Source: Populus alba (taxonomy: Eukaryota; Streptophyta; Magnoliopsida; Malpighiales; Salicaceae). Taken from it: a DNA stretch of 64,000 nucleotides. This document shows positions 57,866 to 64,000 of this stretch, one piece after another. The stretch covers positions 15,608,889 to 15,672,888 of the forward strand of contig NC_133289.1 of NCBI RefSeq assembly GCF_005239225.2, in the 5' to 3' direction. The number at the start of each line of letters is the position of its first letter. Within the stretch, counting starts at the first letter, position 1. The translations under genes were made by a program, and so were the position numbers. A model generated the notes under the pieces. The model searched no databases, was not told the DNA's origin, and was given only the letters and a program-made list of their open reading frames with translations.

Positions 57866-58391
57866 CTAGATTAATTGTATTTGCACTTATATATGCTTAA
57901 ATTTATAATAAATATTTTATTTTTATATTAATTGATTAATTTTAATTACTTTATACTTTTTGTTTAATATTTTTTTTAAATAAATTTTTTTAAAAATTAT
58001 TACTAATAGGATTACCGGCACACTTTAGTCCATCAATATATTTTAAGAGAGTTGAAAAAGAATTACTACAAATGTCATTGCCACTATGAAAAAAAATACA
58101 AATTATGTCTTTGACGATGATATGTCAAATTCATTAAGAGGAATACTGACGAACAAAAAAAAATCATCAATGAAATTAAATATGATTTTTTTGTCGATGA
58201 TATGTTATTATTCATCAAGAAAAATATTAAACAAAAATGAAACGGATAAATTTTTTTACCATGCTTTTGTCATCATAAATCCATCGATAAAATTATTATC
58301 TATTGATTCACCAACAGATCACATATTACTTGACAAGATTTTTTTTAATGAAGTATTATTGTTTGTTAGTAAAAATCGTGCTAATGTACTG
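57866..58391 (+). repeat. CACTA element B 3' subterminal region
   Basis: It holds AT-rich degraded versions of the CCGACGGAATAATTCCGTCGG-like subterminal repeats (ATTACCGGCACACTTTAGTC at 58011, TTGACGATGATATGTC and TTGTCGATGATATGTT) and ends GTGCTAATGTACTG. The open frame at 58086-58400 is a by-product. Confidence 0.5.
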
Positions 58392-58935
58392 AGAGTATAA
58401 ATACTAACAGAAAATTACATTCTAAAATCTAAAAATTCTTGTATTGCTTGCAATATATTTAAATCTAAAGTGATGATTACTTTCAAATGTGGGGTTGGAT
58501 TCCTGTTTTGCTTCTGTTTGTCTTCGTTGTCAAAATGTTGAATAATTGTATATAATGTTCAACAATGGGTAAGTGTGCGTCCAAACTTCGTCTTGTTGGT
58601 GATGATGATTTGGGGTACCTGTCATCGCAACAACCATTAAGGTTCAACAATGGATGATTTCTGGCCAGATAAATGAATCTATGAAATTGTGAATTGTAGT
58701 TTACAGGACTTTCTGTGAGGAAAGTTGGGTTCACTCAGCAACATTCGTTTTTTATATTTTTAATTGGAATGTTTTGATTTGACAGGTCCATCAAGGGATG
58801 GAAGCGAAATCCAATTATTGATTCGTCACCACAAATTTTCCCTTTTTCCAACAGGATAGAAGGTCACTTAATCTTCAACCACAAGAAACAATGAAATGGG
58901 AGCTTTTTTTTTTTTTTTTTTAAAGGGTGTATGCA
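58392..58935. other. No gene recognised
   Basis: A moderately mixed-composition segment near 58480-58860 includes an 83-codon minus-strand frame (58483-58734) without a known motif. A T-run lies near 58905. Confidence 0.35.
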
Positions 58936-58940
58936 AATAT
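58936..58940. repeat. Target-site duplication AATAT, left (TRIM)
   Basis: AATAT precedes the TRIM and is repeated directly after it at 59231-59235. Confidence 0.85.
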
Positions 58941-59230
58941 TGTTAGAGAATAATATAAATCATATCCTAGAATTTTATCTAACAGCTTAAGCTTTTGAGT
59001 TGAATTGATTCTTTGACATGGTATCAAAGTTTTGATGACCAAGTGGTCACGAGTTCAAATCTCACCATCCCCATTTATTTGATAAAATTAAGCATAGGGT
59101 AAAGTGGGTCTGTGCAAGTTTCAAGCCCAAAGAACTTTCACTTAAGGGGATGTGTTAGAGAATAATATAAATCATATCCTGGAACCTCACCTAACAGTTT
59201 AAACTTTTGGGTTGAATTGGTTCTTTGACA
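58941..59230 (+). mobile_element. Complete TRIM element (miniature LTR retrotransposon), 290 bp
   Basis: The 78-bp terminal repeats are 58941-59018 and 59153-59230. Both begin TGTTAGAGAATAATATAAAT and end TTCTTTGACA. A primer site TGGTATCAAAG (initiator tRNA-Met type TGGTATCAGAG) follows the first LTR at once. A purine-rich CTTAAGGGGATG precedes the second. Perfect 5-bp duplications flank it. The 134-bp interior has no coding capacity, so it depends on another element. The two LTRs differ at several positions (substitutions), giving a modest age. The interior GAGTTCAAATCTC resembles a tRNA B box. Confidence 0.93.
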
Positions 59231-59231
59231 A

Positions 59232-59440
59232 ATATAGTTATGGTTGTTTTGTAAAATGTTTTTACTTGAAAAATGTATTAAAATAATATTTTTTATTTTT
59301 TAAAAATTATTTTTAGTATCAATAATATTAAAATGATCTGAAAACATAAAAAAAAAAAATTGAAGCAAAAAAAAAATAAAAAATTTTTTAAAATTTTTCG
59401 AAAACGTTTTTGAAATATAAAAACAAACAAGACCGGACTA
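59232..59440. repeat. AT-rich MITE-like dispersed repeat, copy 5
   Basis: It starts ATATAGTTATGGTTGTTTTG and ends AAAACAAACAAGACCGG. The interior TTTTTAAAAATTATTTTTAGTATCAATAATATTAAAATGATCT-like part matches the reverse or forward core of the other copies. The TRIM inserted at its left edge. Confidence 0.45.
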
Positions 59441-62400
59441 ATTATATTGCAAAGTAGGTTCGCTTTAGATCATCAGATTGTAGTTTTTTTAGCAATGCCG
59501 ATCGCCCATGAGGTCTATAATCAGTCTTCATTTTCTAGTAGGCCAACCAAGAATACAGCATGCATGCATCAGTAAAATATTGATACAGATCTTAGTGGAT
59601 GTTGCTGTACTAATGGGACTTCCTCTTCACGCCTTCAGCAAATCAAACATGTATTTGCATAGTAGCATGGATTTAGATGGTTGCGCATGCCACACCAATG
59701 GTCGTTTTATTGTGACACCTTCGTGTATTGATTTGATCAACACAAGAAAATTATCACGCCAAGTTTAAGTGATTGATTTGGTTCCCATGTACTAATTCCA
59801 TAAAGCTGTAATGGTCTCTAACCTGCCACTGTGGATCTAACCTAAATCAAAGACGGGCATTAATTACAATTGTTTCCTACAGTTATTACAAAGAGATTTC
59901 TTTTGTAAGTAACAGTTCTACAATTAAAAGATTCATCATATTTTAGCTCGATATGGTAAGGGAGATAGAAGTTAAATATGGTTAATGGTGCATGGTTCAA
60001 TTTCTAATTAGCAAGCAAAGACAAGATTTCAAGTTGACCGAATTAAAGTTTTGAGAAAATTATGTTTGAAGAATAGTTTGTTTGTCTTTACAAACTTACT
60101 ATGTAAAGCATGCTAAATACTAGTTGGGGAGGACCAAAATTTACAAGGTTGGAAAAACTAGCAATCCAATATGGACTAGTAAAGGTCATTTGAATTGGAA
60201 AAATGAATTTGGGAAGTAAGATTCAAAATTGGATGTTTAAGGACTCAATTTGAGTTTTTTAGGTGTAATTGAATATATTAAGGGCTTAATTGCAAGAAAA
60301 ACAGGTTTTTGAGTTCAATGTGGGCTTTAATTGAAATACAATGAAGTTTAGGGTTAAATTGTAATTTTGAAAAGCTAAATTGGTCAAATCAGGGGCTTAA
60401 TTGCATAAATATTAAAGTCTGATGAGCAATTAGAGACTTGATTAAAGGAATTCAAAACCAAGGACCAATTTATAAAACACGCAACACTTCAGGGACTCAC
60501 ATTGGTTTAATCCAGGATCAAATTAAAGAAAATTAAAAGTTTGGTGGTCAATTAGGGGTTAAATGCATAAATTAATAATCAATGACCAAATTGGAAAAAA
60601 CATTGAACTTTGGGGATGATAATTGAGTTTGAAAGGGGTAAAATTGCATGAAATTAAAAGTTAAAATGAAATTACGAGTGAAATTAAAAGAAATCAAGAG
60701 ATTAAATTTAGTATTGACCAAATTCCAAATTAAAAACCATAATTTCTTGGTGGTTAATGTAGGCGAAACATTGTCTAGTTCATGTTCAAAACGCATTGTT
60801 TAGAATGGAGGGCAGATGACATCGTCTACCCACTATTCATCTTCTTCTTTGGGTAGTTCTGAGCTAATCAAGTTGACATCTTTAAACGAATGTATGATTT
60901 TTACATCAGAGTTACCTCGGCGAAGCATTGAAAGTGGTTAACTCAGTCAACCTCGATTGTGATACCTATTATGTAAAACCATTGAGTTTTTTAATGTGTG
61001 CACACTTCGAACCTTCTCAATGGGTATTTATTAAGATTTGGCCATATTTCTCAAAATACCAAAAGGCCAAAATAGTTCTTTGCCCTCCAAGTTTAGCAAA
61101 ACCACCAAAATCTCAAAACTCAAGTTTGTTGCGAAACCACCATGGAGAAACCAGCAAAGTATAGTGCTTCTAACTATTAAAATATACCTAAAAACCTTTA
61201 ATTTGGATTAGAGGATCAAGAATTGATCAATCATGATCAAACCTTAATCAAAATCTTAGCATGAAACCCTAAATACCCTTGAAAAGTCAGAGCAAAAGAG
61301 TGAAATAAGAGGAGAGAAAATATTGATAAAGAAATCACAATAACGAAGGTTCATGAACCTAGCACAAGGGTTTCTTTAGCTTTGAAATAGTAGAAATTTC
61401 AAAGGTTTATACCTTAGGTGATGTCCATGAGGCATACCTCTAGATTTTCCTTGCATGTTTTAATAATGTTTTAAACTTGTTTTGGGGTTACATGGTGTTG
61501 AGCTTGGATTTTGATTAATGCATAAAAAAATTATTTTTTCTTTGTTCAATCCTAATTTGAGTTTCTTATTGATGTTACTGGATACCAATAAGATATGCTT
61601 CTGATTGTTTTTTATGGAATGAAGTAGTTTTGGAATCTTTCAAAAGTGATAGGAGGCTTTTGATGTTTGTTTTGGTGCATGTTCTTGATTTCAAGGTTTG
61701 TGTGAGTCATATTGACTATTAAAGTGTCAATTTTAAATCTCATATTGTTGAATATACTTGCTATTTAGGTTTAACAATTTTGAAAATTGAAACCTCATAC
61801 ATGTTTTTTATAATTTGTTGTTTTTTATTGTTTGTTTTGATTTAAACATGTGTAACTATGGCAATGTGGTATATGAGAACAAAAAGCAATAGGTTGGGAA
61901 GCCTAAAAGGCAATTCTGGGTTGAATAACATTTTTGCATATTGAGGCAATGTTTTTTATATGAGCATTGCCTTTGCGACTTAATTTTGACCATTTTTGCT
62001 TCACTTATTTGCACCAACATCTTCATATGAGTTTGTTAATCAATAATCTAGAGTTAGTTTGCATCAATTATTGTTTTTTCCAAGTTCTAATTATAGAGTT
62101 TGGTTTTTGCATCGAAACCTATTTTGATCAAATTAAATTGTTATTATTTGTTGATAATCATTAATGTTTAATGATTGATTATGATTATTGTTCAGTGATT
62201 GATTCCTAACTTGTTTATGTCTTTGGTTTGTTCATATCTAATCTCGATCTTGATACATGTTGTCTGACATGTTCTTGTTGTTTGATATGTTCTTGAGTTT
62301 TCTTGGTTTTTATCCATTTTTGACAAAACATTTCATGTTTTTTTGTGTTTTTTGCAAGTTTGATTCATTTTAAGTTTTAATTTTGGGTTTGGTTTTTATT

Positions 62401-62469
62401 CGAATCAAATCAATGTTTTTTGATTGATTTATGGTTAAACCAAAAGATTTGGGCCTATATTTCAAAAAA
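59441..62469. other. No gene recognised; LTR-like low-divergence repeats
   Basis: Open frames at 59508-59768, 60928-61164 and 61967-62164 lack motifs. From about 60200 to 60700 short phrases such as GGGCTTAATTGCA(T/A), AATTAAAAGTTTGG and CAAATTGGAAAAA recur at irregular 40-60-bp spacing, as in LTRs of some Ty3/gypsy elements. I could not define LTR ends. Confidence 0.35.
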
Positions 62470-62715
62470 TATTACAAAAATATTATTGGAAAAAAAATAT
62501 ATTATTCACTTTTAATATAAGAATAAAAAACCTACAAAATGATTAATATCCAAAATATTATTAGAGATATTTATTATTCACTTTAAATATAAGGAAAAAA
62601 AAATTATATGGGAGTTAATATCCAAAATATTATTAGAAGTAATACAATTCATTCATTTCTAATATAAGGATAAAAACTGCAAAGAGTTTTATCTAAAATA
62701 TTATTAGAAATAATG
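62470..62715. repeat. Four tandem units of 71-75 bp
   Basis: AATATTATTAGA(A/G)-type anchors lie at 62481, 62556, 62628 and 62699, with ATTATTCACTTT.AATATAAGGA between them. Units are moderately diverged. Confidence 0.85.
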
Positions 62716-63124
62716 CAGTAGCCAAAACTTTCAAGTTTATCCCAAAAGAAGCCTTATTAAAATTGGTGATATTTAAACCCGTGTCTTATGGTACAAGAGT
62801 CATGGACATCTAAAATACCAAAGAGAAAAGAGAAAAAAAAAATCACTATGTTTTTAGACTTCTCACCATGGTTCATTTACAATGTATAAGTTGTGAATAA
62901 ACCTTTTTTCTTTAAACATCTTTTAGACCAAGTTCTTAACTTAAAAAATCAGGGTTTGATCATTGTGACAATCCCATAATTGATACACTAATAGAAATAG
63001 AAACACCATTAGATCATAGCAACCACAAACAAAGAAAAACAATGCAACTTACCTTAGGTAAGGTATACTAAGGGTGTTAATACATTTTTTTATACAATCA
63101 GTCTCTTGCCTAAAATCTCTAAAA
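62716..63124. other. No gene seen
   Basis: AT-rich, no motif. Confidence 0.4.
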
Positions 63125-63492
63125 CTCTATCCAACCAAAAACCTCTTAACCCATCTGGAAAAAGTTATCATGACATCACACTATCAAGTAGGGTACGAAA
63201 TATAGCGCCGATCCAATTCTAGATTTGTTTTCTATTACTCCAAGGATATAATTGAAAGCATATTCATCGTCCCATGTCCATTAAAAATGATATTATTATA
63301 TATGACGACTTTATCCGATCAAAAACCTCTTAACCTATCTGGAAAAAGTCATCGTGACGTCACACTATCATGTAGGGTACGAAATATAGCGACAATCCCA
63401 TTCTAGATTTTTTTTATCTATTTCTCCAAGGATATAATTGAAAGCATATTCACCGTACTTAGTCAATTGAGAATGATATTATTGTTTATGAA
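63125..63492. repeat. 184-bp tandem duplication
   Basis: Units 63125-63308 and 63309-63492 share AAAAACCTCTTAACC.ATCTGG, GTAGGGTACGAAATATAGCG and CTCCAAGGATATAATTGAAA in order. They have about ten percent differences. Confidence 0.9.
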
Positions 63493-64000
63493 CAGAGTTA
63501 ATGAAGGCATTAATTATGACTAAGACGTGATAATACATAGTATTAATGCTTTGTGGTCTCATTTCGAAATAGGGTCAAGGGTGATAATTGAGTTTATGTA
63601 ACTTAGCTTTAATGGGACTTTCAATTATTCCATAGGTGAAACTAATAGAACAAATTAATGACCCACTACAAAACGAAGGTGATGTAAAATATTATTGTTG
63701 ATCAATGTCTGTCTACATCTTTACACACACACACACACACACACTTGATCAGCTCGTTTTGTGAAATCTCAAAGACTACTTATATTGGTTAAATGTCATC
63801 GGATTATTAGACCGTGCAGGAATATGATACCGAACATACTACTTCTCAATATTTTGCTTTTTTACCATAAAAATCTAAATTTTTCTATGCATAATTTTAA
63901 AGGAGATGTTCCAAGAACAGAAACAAACCTCTTTAATTACCATATTAACGATTTTGCCAATATTTTACTCGTGTGGAGGTTAATTACTATGCATTCAAAT
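63493..64000. other. No gene seen; (AC)n microsatellite at 63723-63744
   Basis: Eleven AC dinucleotides lie at 63723-63744. The remainder is AT-rich without recognisable features to the window end. Confidence 0.5.

Larger units (their letters stand above)
43040..58391 (+). mobile_element. CACTA element B, split by the Athila element
   Basis: The left flank of the Athila element (about 43060-43632) has CACTA-like subterminal pieces (GTCGGTATATTTCAGAGAGC, TTCACCGACATAATAAAAAA). Its right flank (55592-58391) has a pyrimidine-rich leader, a Ptta protein relic, and a degraded 3' subterminal region ending GTAAAAATCGTGCTAATGTACTG. That ending aligns with the 3' end of element A (GTAAAACTGTGAAATCTTGTAGTG). 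Removing 43633-55586 plus one TCATA gives a ~3.4-kb element with the same order of parts as element A. The left terminus is not resolved. Confidence 0.6.

Overview
This is a plant nuclear genome window. It is AT-rich, has GT-AG introns, and contains a group I CONSTANS-like gene, a receptor-like cytoplasmic kinase (RLCK) gene with a USP domain, and many eudicot-type transposable elements. The general look suggests a woody eudicot, possibly Salicaceae; that placement is inference only. I see only two intact-looking host genes. Most of the remainder is transposon-derived or unassigned AT-rich DNA.

Layout. 1-480: chromovirus integrase tail. 3396-4633: a two-exon CONSTANS-LIKE 5-type gene with a G-box upstream. 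6.5-10.7 kb: decayed repeat DNA. 10.75-11.9 kb: a chromovirus deletion derivative in which LTR and primer site run straight into mid reverse transcriptase. 11.9-14.9 kb: a dead MuDR-like element with an internally duplicated 5' region. 15-25 kb: AT-rich repeats, a Helitron 3' end, a fold-back element and microsatellites. 25.3-26.2 kb: a gag-protease relic. 26.8-30.1 kb (minus strand): an intact ten-exon USP-kinase gene of 601 codons. 33.2-39.4 kb: satellite-like repeats and a broken RLCK gene (minus strand) with a 943-bp Helitron inside a coding exon. 39.4-58.4 kb: two CACTA-type elements. The second is split by a 12-kb Athila-type LTR retrotransposon (43633-55586) with a perfect 5-bp target duplication. 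58.9-59.2 kb: a complete 290-bp TRIM element, also with a perfect target duplication. 59.2-64 kb: tandem repeats and no recognisable gene.

The most interesting object is the Athila-type element. Between pol and the 3' LTR, where Athila relatives often carry an env-like ORF, it has two sense-strand coding relics. One is a basic Cys-rich ORF (about 51074-51710). The other is an intronless LONELY GUY (LOG) cytokinin-activating enzyme homologue (51873-52500) that keeps the PGGxGTxxE motif. The two LTRs differ almost only by 1-4 base indels rather than substitutions. This suggests that many of the element's frameshifts are consensus sequencing errors and that the element may be young and more intact than it reads.

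All calls come from reading the sequence. Family names rest on motifs recalled from known families, not on database searches.
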